From the NCBI GenBank assembly GCA_046050145.1, contig JBJOQC010000040.1, positions 1 to 45,162 on the forward strand: 45,162 bases of DNA, in the 5' to 3' direction. A program made the translations under genes and the position numbers. The notes beneath the pieces were generated by a model. The model was not told the DNA's origin. It was given only the letters and a program-made list of their open reading frames with translations, and did no database searches. Source of the DNA: CAYZPE01 sp046050145. Lineage in GTDB: Bacteria; Patescibacteriota; Minisyncoccia; Phycocordibacterales; CAYZPE01. Shown one piece after another: positions 30,937 through 38,724 of this stretch; position 1 is the stretch's first letter, and each line of letters begins with the position of its first letter.

Positions 30937-30942
30937 ACACCT

Positions 30943-30948
30943 ACTCTA
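30943..30948 (-). promoter_or_regulatory. -10 element of the FecR-cyclase pair (leaderless)
   Basis: TAGAGT on minus ends 6 nt before the FecR ATG. Confidence 0.4.
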
Positions 30949-30956
30949 CCACAAAC

Positions 30957-31601
30957 TTATTCCAAAGTAAGATGCTCATCTTCGAGAGAAAAATCTCCAA
31001 TACGAGTACGACGAAGAGATTTTATTGTTGCAGGAACATTAAGGCGACGGCCAATTTCTTCTGCAAGTGAACGAATATAAGTACCACTTCCAACATCAAA
31101 TACTACTTTGAGAACAGCCTTATTTCCTTCTGTATGATATTCAATAAGCTCAGCAGATCTTACCTCCATCGGTTTTATAGGAGTTTCAAAAATTTCACCT
31201 TTACGAGCTCGCTTATAAAGAGGAGTACCTTTTACCTTAATAGCAGAATAGGCTGGGACAGGAAGTTCTAAGACCCCACGGAGTGTCTGTACCACATGCT
31301 GAACATCAAGAAGAGCCACTTCAACAGAACTTTCTTGAATAATATTTCCTGTAATATCACCACTATCTGTCGAGGTACCAAGGAGAATTTCTGCACTGTA
31401 TGTCTTTGGTAATTTTAAAAATTGAGTTAGTTTCTTTGTCGCATCTTCTAATGCAATAATCATGAGACCTGTCGCAAGAGGATCGAGAGTTCCTGCATGC
31501 CCCATTTTTTTAATACCAAGCTTAATACGAAGTTTTCGTATCACATCAAATGATGTTATACCTTGGGGTTTATCAACTAAAATAATTCCCTCTTCTTTCA
31601 T
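30957..31601 (-). CDS. truB: tRNA pseudouridine(55) synthase TruB
   Basis: Makes pseudouridine 55 in the tRNA T loop. The 214-residue protein has DKPQGITSFDV (10-20) and the catalytic motif GHAGTLDPLATGLM with Asp40. It also has LPKTYSAEILLGTSTDSGD, PVPAYSAIKVKG and VGSGTYIRSLAEEIG. It lacks the C-terminal PUA domain of the E. coli enzyme (314 aa). It lies 6 nt after the 31608 gene. A second TruB-like protein is encoded at 37954-38691. Confidence 0.95.
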   Translation of the reverse strand: MKEEGIILVDKPQGITSFDVIRKLRIKLGIKKMGHAGTLDPLATGLMIIALEDATKKLTQFLKLPKTYSAEILLGTSTDSGDITGNIIQESSVEVALLDVQHVVQTLRGVLELPVPAYSAIKVKGTPLYKRARKGEIFETPIKPMEVRSAELIEYHTEGNKAVLKVVFDVGSGTYIRSLAEEIGRRLNVPATIKSLRRTRIGDFSLEDEHLTLE

Positions 31602-31607
31602 ATAATT

Positions 31608-32018
31608 TTAAAATTCAAGATGTCGAACCAAAAATGAGACAGCTCGAGAGAGAGTGCCTTTTTTATTTTGAGGTTTAGATGTAGAAGATATATTTTGAGG
31701 AGGATTAAAATATCGTTCAGCGTGTATGGTTTGAACCGAAACTTCATGGGGAGTATTCACTTGTTTTGCAATACGTATCTTCTCGTCCTTACGAGCCTTT
31801 TCAACCACAGAATGACGAGTACGATGGGTTATTTTTTGAGTTTTACCTGCCATTACATCATCCACATTCAAGTGTTCAAACTCAAGCTTTTCATCATACA
31901 CCTCACCATCAATACTCAAAGAAATGCTATCGAACATCTCTAAAATAGAATCAACCTCCTTCTGAAGACGAGGAAATTTATGGTTTTTTATGTCTTTTTG
32001 GTCTTGATTTGCTTGCAT
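31608..32018 (-). CDS. Uncharacterised protein co-transcribed with truB
   Basis: A 136-residue charged protein with no recognised motif. It has a possible coiled coil (FPRLQKEVDSILEMF), a middle beta-like section (ISLSIDGEVYDEKLEFEH) and a basic, probably disordered C-terminal half (THRTRHSVVEKARKDEKIRIA). GGA precedes the ATG. A strong promoter at 32043-32071 starts the unit with truB, FecR and the cyclase. RNA or ribosome binding is only a guess from charge and context. Confidence 0.6.
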   Translation of the reverse strand: MQANQDQKDIKNHKFPRLQKEVDSILEMFDSISLSIDGEVYDEKLEFEHLNVDDVMAGKTQKITHRTRHSVVEKARKDEKIRIAKQVNTPHEVSVQTIHAERYFNPPQNISSTSKPQNKKGTLSRAVSFLVRHLEF

Positions 32019-32042
32019 TGATCCTTTCTAATTTCGAGCAGA

Positions 32043-32071
32043 ATAATATCATTATTAAAAGATAATGTCAA
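32043..32071 (-). promoter_or_regulatory. Strong promoter of the 32018-truB unit
   Basis: On minus, TTGACA (32071-32066), a 17-bp spacer and TATTAT (32048-32043). Confidence 0.7.
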
Positions 32072-32086
32072 TAAAATTGAGGTATG

Positions 32087-32125
32087 AAAAAAGGCGCTCT
32101 CCATAGAGCGCCTTTTGATTTTTTT
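32087..32125. terminator. Bidirectional terminator
   Basis: AAAAGGCGCTCT, loop CCAT, AGAGCGCCTTTT, with T tracts on both strands. It ends the kinase gene on minus. Confidence 0.85.
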
Positions 32126-32143
32126 GAGTAGATTACTCCACTC

Positions 32144-32791
32144 TTAACATCCATTATCACCCCTTGGAGAAGTGCCTGCCATAGCAACACACGATGGCGT
32201 GCTTAGCCGGCGCAAAAGCCTGTACTTGTCAAGCGCTGAAAGGATCTTTTGAGTGACATCATCAGCTTCAAATTCTGCATTGATGTCATAGACCGTCCAT
32301 CCAACCGCTCTGAAGGCATCCAAAATTGCAGGGGATTCCCGATGATAGAACTGAAACCGTTCCCAAATCGCACGTGGAGTGTCGTCTGGCCGATTACGTT
32401 TCAATGCACGTTCCATTGCCTTACCATCCGGCAAAACCAAATGAAAAACAACCACATCACCACTCTCATCCCGTTCAGAGAGAAGATCGTTCAGCATCAA
32501 GAACTGGGGGTGATTTCGAGGAAATCCCTCGAGAATTCGAGGTCTTCCATAATCAAGGTGACGGACAGTGTCAAGCACAAGAGGTTCAACAACATCATCG
32601 GACAAAGGCTTGCCACTACGAATTGTTCCACCATGAACCGCATCGAATTGCGGATCTGATCCGCACCTTTCTCGACATAAATCTCCTGAACCAATAAGCC
32701 GGTGACCCAACCGCATGGCAAGTGCCTTGCCTTGAGTCCCCTTACCGCATCCTTGAATGCCCTCCAACAAAATCGTCACTGGTGATTCCAT
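32144..32791 (-). CDS. Adenylate-kinase-like nucleoside monophosphate kinase
   Basis: GGGAGGTG five bases before the ATG at 32791 fixes the start (215 aa; the longer frame to 32830 is unlikely). It has a P-loop GIQGCGKGTQ (about 10-19), the NMP-binding GSGDLCRE, LEGFPRNHPQ, and a short-LID arginine region NRPDDTPRAIWERFQFY like eukaryotic AK1/UMP-CMP kinase. It probably phosphorylates AMP or another NMP. GC content is above that of its neighbours. It is a single-gene cassette whose promoter contains the palindrome found in the HTH-murA promoter. Confidence 0.85.
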   Translation of the reverse strand: MESPVTILLEGIQGCGKGTQGKALAMRLGHRLIGSGDLCRERCGSDPQFDAVHGGTIRSGKPLSDDVVEPLVLDTVRHLDYGRPRILEGFPRNHPQFLMLNDLLSERDESGDVVVFHLVLPDGKAMERALKRNRPDDTPRAIWERFQFYHRESPAILDAFRAVGWTVYDINAEFEADDVTQKILSALDKYRLLRRLSTPSCVAMAGTSPRGDNGC

Positions 32792-32860
32792 GCAACACCT
32801 CCCTGAAAAAAGGTTAGAGAAAAATTTCAATTAAAAAAACGAAGAACAAAGCCAGAGCAT

Positions 32861-32889
32861 ATATTATCGCATATATGCTATTTTTTCAA
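32861..32889 (-). promoter_or_regulatory. Kinase promoter with near-palindromic operator
   Basis: On minus, TTGAAA (32889-32884), a 17-bp spacer and TAATAT (32866-32861). The spacer holds TAGCATATATGCGA (32880-32867), 13 of 14 bases identical to the palindrome at 13488-13501. Confidence 0.75.
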
Positions 32890-32916
32890 GCTGTTAGGTT
32901 TTAACTATCGGCTTAT

Positions 32917-32947
32917 AAAAAGCGTGTCCTTGTGGACACACTTTTTT
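32917..32947. terminator. Bidirectional terminator, ends gpmI
   Basis: AAAAAGCGTGTCC, loop TTGT, GGACACACTTTTTT. Confidence 0.75.
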
Positions 32948-32972
32948 CCTAACACCTGAAAGCTAATAGCTA

Positions 32973-34487
32973 TTAGCTTACTAGGTTCTTTCCTGTCATA
33001 ACCTTTGGTTTTTTTATACCCAACAATGCAAGAATTGTTGGTGCAATATCAGCAAGGGTTCCATTGTCTGAAGTAAATTTATAATCCTTATGAGTCAAGA
33101 TTGCAGGCACTGGATTTGTTGTATGAGCAGTGTGTTTATTACCAGTTTCCAAATCAAAGTTTACTTCTGCATTTCCATGATCTGCCGTTATAAAAGCAAC
33201 ACCTCCCGCTCGTTCAACAATCTCAATAACTCTTCGAAGCTGTGTATCCACCTCTTCAATCGCTTCAATAATAGCTGGCACATTTGCAGTGTGTCCCACC
33301 ATGTCAGCATTGGCGAAGTTTATAAAAATAAAATCAATACCCATATTTACATACTCGATCGCTTTTTCTGCAATAGCTTCTGCGCGCATCTTAGGCGCCA
33401 TGTCATGAGTAGGCACATCTTTGCGACTCGCCAAAAGTTCATGTATTTCTCCTGGGTATGGTTTCTCAACTCCCCCATTTAAAAAGTATGTAGCATGAGG
33501 AAACTTTTCTGTTTCTGCAATATGAGCCTGTGTCATCCCTGCCTCTGAAACTTCTTTCGCAATCGTCGTATCTATTGCAACAGGTGGAAATGCCACAAGA
33601 CATTTAAACTCTGGACTATATTCTGTAAGCGTCACAAAGCAGACATTATTTTTATTCACTTTTTCAAGAATCTTTTGTGTAAGCTGTCGCGCTCTATCTG
33701 CACGGAAGTTGAAGAAAAATACACCATCATTGTCTTCTATAGCACATCCTCGTCCGTCTATCGTATGACAAACCAAAGGCTCTAGATGCTCATCGAGCTT
33801 TCCTTCTTTATATAAAGAGTCAACAAATTTTGAAGGCTCAATGGTGCACACATTTCCTTTACACTCAAAAAGAGCTTGCTCAACTTTTGAAACTCTATCC
33901 CAATTATTATCTCTATCCATTGCATAGAAACGTCCTGAAACTGTCGCGATAAAACCTACCTTAATTTCTTTCAATACATCTTCCAGCTCTTTTAAATATT
34001 TAGAAGCACTTTGTGGAGCTGTGTCTCGCCCGTCAGTAAAAACATGGACAGCGATTCTTTTTACCCCAGCTTTTTCTCCAGCTCGAAGAAATGCAAAAAG
34101 GTGCTCACTATGACTATGTACTCCACCTCCACCTAAAAGCCCTTGAACATGAAGAACGGAATTGTGTTTTTTTACATGATCAAAAAGTGCCTGAAAAGCA
34201 GGATTCTTTTCATACTCTCCAGTTTTAATAGACTTACCAATACGTACAAGTTCGGTATCTGCAGGTTTTCCCGCTCCAATTGTTGTATGTCCCACTTCAC
34301 TGTTACCCATTTGTCCTTCAGGGAGACCTACAGCAAGACCAGATGCTTCAAGAAGTGTGTGAGAATAGGTCTTCCAGAGATAATTAAAAAAAGGAGTTTT
34401 TGCTTGTGCAATTGCATTATGTACAACATCTTCTCGATAACCCCACCCATCAAGAACAATTAACACAACTGGTTTTTTTGATTTCAT
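32973..34487 (-). CDS. gpmI: 2,3-bisphosphoglycerate-independent phosphoglycerate mutase
   Basis: Interconverts 3- and 2-phosphoglycerate. The ATG at 34487 (MKSKKPVVLIVLDGWG) is the family start; the extra codons to 34529 run through the promoter. The 504-residue protein has the alkaline-phosphatase-type metal site: DGWG with Asp13, MGNSEVGH with the phospho-accepting Ser63, and TADHGNAE near the C-terminus. HVFTDGRD is also present. Length is typical (about 510). Eno, the next glycolytic step, is nearby but separately transcribed. Confidence 0.97.
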   Translation of the reverse strand: MKSKKPVVLIVLDGWGYREDVVHNAIAQAKTPFFNYLWKTYSHTLLEASGLAVGLPEGQMGNSEVGHTTIGAGKPADTELVRIGKSIKTGEYEKNPAFQALFDHVKKHNSVLHVQGLLGGGGVHSHSEHLFAFLRAGEKAGVKRIAVHVFTDGRDTAPQSASKYLKELEDVLKEIKVGFIATVSGRFYAMDRDNNWDRVSKVEQALFECKGNVCTIEPSKFVDSLYKEGKLDEHLEPLVCHTIDGRGCAIEDNDGVFFFNFRADRARQLTQKILEKVNKNNVCFVTLTEYSPEFKCLVAFPPVAIDTTIAKEVSEAGMTQAHIAETEKFPHATYFLNGGVEKPYPGEIHELLASRKDVPTHDMAPKMRAEAIAEKAIEYVNMGIDFIFINFANADMVGHTANVPAIIEAIEEVDTQLRRVIEIVERAGGVAFITADHGNAEVNFDLETGNKHTAHTTNPVPAILTHKDYKFTSDNGTLADIAPTILALLGIKKPKVMTGKNLVS

Positions 34488-34495
34488 AGAAGAAA

Positions 34496-34523
34496 ATTGT
34501 AACATGTAGCATATAACTTGTAA
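34496..34523 (-). promoter_or_regulatory. Promoter of gpmI (near-leaderless)
   Basis: On minus, TTACAA (34523-34518), a 16-bp spacer and TACAAT (34501-34496), then 8 nt to the ATG. Confidence 0.6.
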
Positions 34524-34621
34524 CCTCAAAAATAAACAGGACGACTTAGGTAAATTTTATTTATCCTCTTAAGTTTTGGGTAGCAAAATTTTGAAGGACT
34601 TATAAAAAGACTTTGGGGCAA

Positions 34622-34666
34622 TAAAAAAACCGCTGAAATTCAGCAGCTTCACGGACCCTCTCCGTG
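34622..34666 (-). terminator. Terminator of the 34684 gene
   Basis: On minus, a CACGG/CCGTG hairpin is followed by CTGCTGA, ATT, TCAGCGG and then TTTTTTT. Confidence 0.8.
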
Positions 34667-34683
34667 TGAGTATTATTCAAATT

Positions 34684-35145
34684 TTACCTAAACAACAGTG
34701 CGTGGCTTCGGAAATCTTTCACCTCATCTCGCCACCTCAAGTCAAACCGATGGCGAGATACACAGAGATGAGGAATGAATCCTCTTACCAAACCATCAGC
34801 ATACTTCTTGATAGCGACCGATTTGTAGGCAACAACCATCTCGTTTGGTCCAAAAACATCGATAAAGTGTTTGATTCCCATCCCTTGGATTGCCTCTAGA
34901 TCCTGCAATCCGAGACAGCGCTCAAGAAGACCTAAGCTCTTAAGGGCGTAGACATAATCTGACCCCCGCAAGGTTGGACTACTAAGCGCACGGTGATGTT
35001 GCCACTTTTCAAAATTCGAGCATTGAAATTCATCTGGACCTGTACGCTGAAGTTCTGGAAATGCGGGTTCCATCTCAATCGGAAAAATAGGAAGAAGCAC
35101 ACGATCAACACGAACAATATCAGATTGTGCAAGAATATTGCCCAT
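34684..35145 (-). CDS. Orphan protein, unknown function
   Basis: A 153-residue soluble protein with no recognised motif. AGGAGGT seven bases before the ATG is a near-perfect ribosome binding site. The C-terminal third is rich in Arg, His and aromatics (IPHLCVSRHRFDLRWRDE). A helix-hairpin-like stretch, ALKSLGLLERCLGLQDLEAI, could contact DNA or protein. GC is higher than in eno and gpmI. It is a single-gene cassette with strong promoter and terminator. Confidence 0.65.
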   Translation of the reverse strand: MGNILAQSDIVRVDRVLLPIFPIEMEPAFPELQRTGPDEFQCSNFEKWQHHRALSSPTLRGSDYVYALKSLGLLERCLGLQDLEAIQGMGIKHFIDVFGPNEMVVAYKSVAIKKYADGLVRGFIPHLCVSRHRFDLRWRDEVKDFRSHALLFR

Positions 35146-35235
35146 AATAACCTCCTAAAAGAACTTGAAACCTGTTTAATTACAAGTTTTTCCGGAATCT
35201 GGCGGAAACAGTTGCATTTCTATTTTGCTTTTTAA

Positions 35236-35263
35236 AGTATAACATATTTAAATTAAAAGTCAA
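35236..35263 (-). promoter_or_regulatory. Promoter of the 34684 orphan
   Basis: On minus, TTGACT (35263-35258), a 16-bp spacer and TATACT (35241-35236). The leader is about 85 nt. Confidence 0.7.
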
Positions 35264-35290
35264 TAATAAAATACCCTGAAACACTCCCAA

Positions 35291-35331
35291 TCAAAAGCCC
35301 AGTTTCGCTTCGCGAAACTGGGTTTTTGATT
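35291..35331. terminator. Terminator of eno (bidirectional form)
   Basis: A GCCCAGTTTCG/CGAAACTGGGT hairpin flanked by AATCAAAA and TTTTTGATTTT. Confidence 0.85.
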
Positions 35332-35358
35332 TTCCTAACAGCTAAAACCTAAAAGCTT

Positions 35359-36645
35359 CTAGCTGATCTTAAACGCTTTCTTTCCCGGAAACACAGCCTT
35401 CTTTCCAAGCTCCTCTTCTATTCTCAAAAGCTGGTTATACTTCGCTGTACGCTCTGAACGGCAGAGAGATCCTGTCTTGATTTGTCCTGCTCCGAGACCT
35501 ACCACAAAGTCTGCAATCGTCGCATCCTCTGTTTCTCCTGATCGGTGAGATACGACAGAAGTAAATCCTGCCTTTCGTGCCATAGTGATCGCATCAATTG
35601 TTTCTGATACTGTTCCAATTTGATTGAGCTTAATCAAAATTGAATTACCTGACTTTTCATTAATTCCCTTTTCAAGTCTCTTAATATTTGTAACGAACAA
35701 ATCGTCTCCGACAATTTGAATTTTATTTCCAAGCTTTTCAGTCATCAGTTTATAGCCAGCCCAGTCATCTTCATGGAGACCATCTTCGATTGAAAGGATT
35801 GGATACTTCTCTACCCACCTTGCATACAAATCAACCATTTCTGCGCTCGTCAAAGTTCGGTTTTCACTTGCTAAATGATACATACCATCTTTATAAAGCT
35901 CACTTGCAGCCGCATCGATTGCTATTCCCATATCCTTTCCTGCTGTATATCCAGCCTTAGCAATCGCCTCAAGGATCACTTCAAGAGCATTTTCATTTGC
36001 ACCCAGACTTGGAGCAAAACCTCCCTCGTCACCTACTGATGTAGAAAATCCTTTATCATGAAGAATCTTTTTAAGAGCGTGAAAAACTTCTGCACCCATG
36101 CGAAGTGCTTCTTTAAAACTCTTTGCGCCTGCTGGCATAATCATAAACTCCTGAAGGTCGGTAGACTTCTCTGCATGCTTTCCGCCGTTTAAAATGTTCA
36201 TCATCGGCACTGGCAAAGACATATCTTTTGTCTTTGAAACTTCTTTGAAGTATTTGTAGAGGGGCTTCTTTTTTGAAATTGCAGTAGCTTTGGCAAACGC
36301 AAGAGAGATACCAAGAATTGCATTTGCACCGAGCTTTCCTTTATTTTCTGTTCCATCAAGCTCAATCATTGTGCGATCAATAGAGCGCTGATCGAATTCT
36401 TTTCCTTTAAGAGCCTTAAGGAGAGTAGTGTTTACATTCTTAACAGCCTTAAGAACCCCTTTACCTCCGTAGCGCTTTGGATCAGCATCTCGAAGCTCTA
36501 CAGCCTCGTGACTTCCTGTAGAAGCACCTGATGGCACTCCAGCACGGCCAAAAGAGCCATCACTTAAAGCGACATCAACCTCAACTGTTGGATTACCTCG
36601 AGAGTCAAGAATTTCGCGCGCGTTGATATTTTTTATTTTTGCCAT
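35359..36645 (-). CDS. eno: Enolase
   Basis: Converts 2-phosphoglycerate to phosphoenolpyruvate, which is also the second substrate of MurA. The 428-residue protein has the N-terminal ILDSRGNPTVEVDV, metal ligands in GDDLFVTN and SIEDGLHEDDW, and catalytic Lys in ILIKLNQIGT. The signature VVSHRSGETEDATIADF is also present. Length is normal (about 430). A hairpin followed by Ts sits between its ATG and the upstream gene. Confidence 0.98.
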   Translation of the reverse strand: MAKIKNINAREILDSRGNPTVEVDVALSDGSFGRAGVPSGASTGSHEAVELRDADPKRYGGKGVLKAVKNVNTTLLKALKGKEFDQRSIDRTMIELDGTENKGKLGANAILGISLAFAKATAISKKKPLYKYFKEVSKTKDMSLPVPMMNILNGGKHAEKSTDLQEFMIMPAGAKSFKEALRMGAEVFHALKKILHDKGFSTSVGDEGGFAPSLGANENALEVILEAIAKAGYTAGKDMGIAIDAAASELYKDGMYHLASENRTLTSAEMVDLYARWVEKYPILSIEDGLHEDDWAGYKLMTEKLGNKIQIVGDDLFVTNIKRLEKGINEKSGNSILIKLNQIGTVSETIDAITMARKAGFTSVVSHRSGETEDATIADFVVGLGAGQIKTGSLCRSERTAKYNQLLRIEEELGKKAVFPGKKAFKIS

Positions 36646-36649
36646 ATAT

Positions 36650-36680
36650 GAAAAATTGCCTTAATAACAGAAGGCAATTG
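36650..36680 (-). terminator. Terminator or attenuator hairpin upstream of eno
   Basis: On minus, AATTGCCTT, loop CTGTTATT, AAGGCAATT, then TTT, ending about 5 nt before the eno ATG. It may end the PH-domain operon. A TATAAT just upstream (about 36690-36685) could alternatively place the hairpin in the eno leader. Confidence 0.55.
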
Positions 36681-36710
36681 TATCATTATAAAGTTTATAT
36701 AATCAAGATT

Positions 36711-37310
36711 TTAGAGAGATGTTTGTTTTACCTCAGTTTTTCCTACTTCGTCAGTGACTATTCTTACTGTCTGGTGTTTTTCAGAAACCTTATGATGTTG
36801 TGTAAAGATTATCTTTTTAGCGCCCTCAGGATCAGCGACATGGTGAATAAAAAATTCCTTACTATCTTCTGAAGCTGTCTGAACATGAATATCACCAAAA
36901 TTAAAGAAGGTGGCAATGATCCCCTTCACCTCAACAGACACGTCCTGTATTTTGTCGAAACGAATATTCGAAACACTTCGATGAAAGATCCTCTTCTGGT
37001 CAATATCGATAATACGCTTATCTGTCACATACCAGACATCGAGATAATAATTGGTCCACTGTATGAAAAAAGAAACCCATAGTCCCAATACCCACAAGAT
37101 ATATACAAAAAGTGAAAGATATAAAAAAGAACCTGTAAGTGAAATGTGAAGTGTCTCTGGTAAAAGACGACTATTCCAGACTAGGTATGCACAGATAGGA
37201 AGCAGGGCACCTCCCACAAAAGCAATTGTTGCAGGCAAAAATACAAACCAGTGTTTGCGCACCTCGAGCAATACTTTTTCTCCCGGATCAAGATTAAGAG
37301 CTTTTACCAT
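36711..37310 (-). CDS. Bacterial PH-domain membrane protein
   Basis: The 199-residue protein has two membrane helices (about residues 22-45 and 62-85) and then a bPH2-like domain (about 90-165: WYVTDKRIIDIDQKRIFHRSVSNIRFDKIQDVSVEV). The pattern of a Tyr-x-Val-Thr-Asp-Lys-Arg strand is typical of YdbS/DUF304 proteins. Function is unknown. It is second in a two-gene unit with the 37317 gene. Confidence 0.85.
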   Translation of the reverse strand: MVKALNLDPGEKVLLEVRKHWFVFLPATIAFVGGALLPICAYLVWNSRLLPETLHISLTGSFLYLSLFVYILWVLGLWVSFFIQWTNYYLDVWYVTDKRIIDIDQKRIFHRSVSNIRFDKIQDVSVEVKGIIATFFNFGDIHVQTASEDSKEFFIHHVADPEGAKKIIFTQHHKVSEKHQTVRIVTDEVGKTEVKQTSL

Positions 37311-37316
37311 AGTATT

Positions 37317-37568
37317 TTATATGAGAATAATACAAAGCACCGCTAAACAAAAAAGACTTAGAGAAACAATGAAATAAGTAATTTCTGCACGAATAATCAG
37401 GCGACTTTTCATACCGTAGGTTCTCCAGTGATATACAAGAATACAACTTAAAACTGCGTATATCAAAAACACAAAACCAAGAACATACCAGAGTGCCTTT
37501 GGACTTTGCACGAAACCAATAAAGCGTTCAGGGCTAAAAAAATCACTTATCAACTGAAGAAATTCCAT
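37317..37568 (-). CDS. Small membrane protein upstream of the PH-domain gene
   Basis: The ATG at 37568 gives 83 residues (MEFLQLISDFFSPERFIGF). There are two membrane helices (about 27-48 and 62-82). The longer frame to 37667 reads back through the promoter and terminator, so it is rejected. TATAAT ends 6 nt before the ATG. It is transcribed with the PH-domain gene 6 nt downstream. No family recognised. Confidence 0.65.
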   Translation of the reverse strand: MEFLQLISDFFSPERFIGFVQSPKALWYVLGFVFLIYAVLSCILVYHWRTYGMKSRLIIRAEITYFIVSLSLFCLAVLCIILI

Positions 37569-37574
37569 GTATCT

Positions 37575-37580
37575 ATTATA
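37575..37580 (-). promoter_or_regulatory. -10 element of the 37568-PH unit (leaderless)
   Basis: A perfect TATAAT on minus, 6 nt before the ATG. Confidence 0.6.
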
Positions 37581-37606
37581 CCAACAATTAACATCCAGTA
37601 GAAATG

Positions 37607-37650
37607 AAAAATCCCCACGGTTTCGTATACACAAAACCGTGGGGATTTTA
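37607..37650. terminator. Terminator of the 37669 gene
   Basis: A perfect 16-bp stem (AAAATCCCCACGGTTT with AAACCGTGGGGATTTT) and a 10-nt loop. Confidence 0.85.
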
Positions 37651-37668
37651 AAATTCTCATTTTTCATA

Positions 37669-37860
37669 CTACACAGGTTGCCTGAGCATCATCTGACGCA
37701 GATGAGTTTCAAGCAAACGCCGATGTTTCACCGAATGACCATCAATACCCACATTCGAAAGCGCCCGAATCAGATCAGATGTCTTGCAAGCTCCATCTGG
37801 AAACTGCTGAAGAAGATTCTTCGCAGCTATTAGATACGGATCCTCACGTTCAGTAGTCAT
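37669..37860 (-). CDS. Small orphan protein
   Basis: The ATG at 37860, with AAAGG upstream, gives 63 residues (MTTEREDPYLIAAKNLLQQF). It looks all-helical and basic (SVKHRRLLETHLRQMML), possibly a small helix-turn-helix or adaptor. It is a single-gene cassette with strong promoter, a DnaA box upstream and a 16-bp terminator stem. No family recognised. Confidence 0.6.
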   Translation of the reverse strand: MTTEREDPYLIAAKNLLQQFPDGACKTSDLIRALSNVGIDGHSVKHRRLLETHLRQMMLRQPV

Positions 37861-37908
37861 GCGAAACCCCTTTAAGATATGAAATAACATGTTAAAACGC
37901 CAGAGTCA

Positions 37909-37937
37909 ATAATAGGACATTTTTAGATAAAAGTCAA
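37909..37937 (-). promoter_or_regulatory. Promoter of the 37669 orphan, with an upstream DnaA box
   Basis: On minus, TTGACT (37937-37932), a 17-bp spacer and TATTAT (37914-37909). A perfect TTATCCACA lies at 37940-37948, 2 bp above the -35. A second TTGACT-17-TATTTC set overlaps just downstream (37909-37881). Confidence 0.65.
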
Positions 37938-37953
37938 TATTATCCACAGATAT

Positions 37954-38691
37954 TTAAGGAAGTTTATACGAGCCTATACTAAGCCTTTTTATAGACAAAG
38001 CTATTCCACAAGAACCTAATTTTTGTGCCAACATGTGCGCGAGAGATCTAACGTATGTACCACTAGAACATTCCACAGTAAATAAAGAAATGCTGTAAAT
38101 TTCTTTATTTTGAAGTGCCAGTGTCCAACCTTTACATATTTCCTCTTGTCTAAAATCACCCGCAACAGCACTCACCCCGCCCACAATATATTCTTTTAAA
38201 TCCTTTTGAGATATTTGTTTACTTCCTTCATATGTAAGATTAAAAATTTCAATTTCTTTTGTTGGAATATCTATTTCATCTAAAGCTCCCTCTCTGGCCC
38301 ATGCAAATAAAGGTTTACCTTGTACAGGTTTTGATGAATAGACCGGATACACCTGTGTTCTTTTTCCTAAAAACAAAGGGAGCGTAGCTTGAATATCTTT
38401 TTCTTGAGGAATATTTTTTGATTGAGAAATAACCAAACCTAGGGAATCGTATGTATCAGTTTCAAAACCCCAGAGAATTTCAAAGCTATATGTTTTCGGA
38501 AGAGAGATGAATTCATCCTTCTTATGTACATCTTCTCCCGTAAGAAAAATGAGAAGTCCTTCTGCCAAAGGATCGAGACGTCCAGCATATGTAACAGAAA
38601 CATCCTTACCTAATCCATGTAAGTCCTTAAAATGTTTTAGACATTCAAGTGGTGTTTCTCCTCTTTTTTTGTATACAGTAGCAATCGCCAT
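37954..38691 (-). CDS. Second TruB-family pseudouridine synthase
   Basis: A 245-residue diverged paralogue of TruB. The catalytic motif is TYAGRLDPLAEGLL with Asp40, and LPKTYSFEILWGFETDTYD, VYPVYSSKPVQGKPLF and CSSGTYVRSLAHMLA are recognisable. The N-terminal DKPxGxTS motif is lost (YKKRGETPLE). The target may be another uridine or RNA. It diverges from hisS; AAGGAA abuts the ATG. Confidence 0.85.
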   Translation of the reverse strand: MAIATVYKKRGETPLECLKHFKDLHGLGKDVSVTYAGRLDPLAEGLLIFLTGEDVHKKDEFISLPKTYSFEILWGFETDTYDSLGLVISQSKNIPQEKDIQATLPLFLGKRTQVYPVYSSKPVQGKPLFAWAREGALDEIDIPTKEIEIFNLTYEGSKQISQKDLKEYIVGGVSAVAGDFRQEEICKGWTLALQNKEIYSISLFTVECSSGTYVRSLAHMLAQKLGSCGIALSIKRLSIGSYKLP

Positions 38692-38695
38692 TTCC

Positions 38696-38724
38696 TTGTT
38701 CTTAAAGGGTTATTTCGCTACAAT
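38696..38724 (+). promoter_or_regulatory. Promoter of hisS (near-leaderless)
   Basis: TTGTTC (38696-38701), a 17-bp spacer and TACAAT (38719-38724), then 9 nt to the ATG with no Shine-Dalgarno. Confidence 0.65.

Noticed and set aside
32249..32697. Two plus-strand frames over the kinase gene
   Set aside because: Antisense to a P-loop kinase with strong Shine-Dalgarno and promoter.
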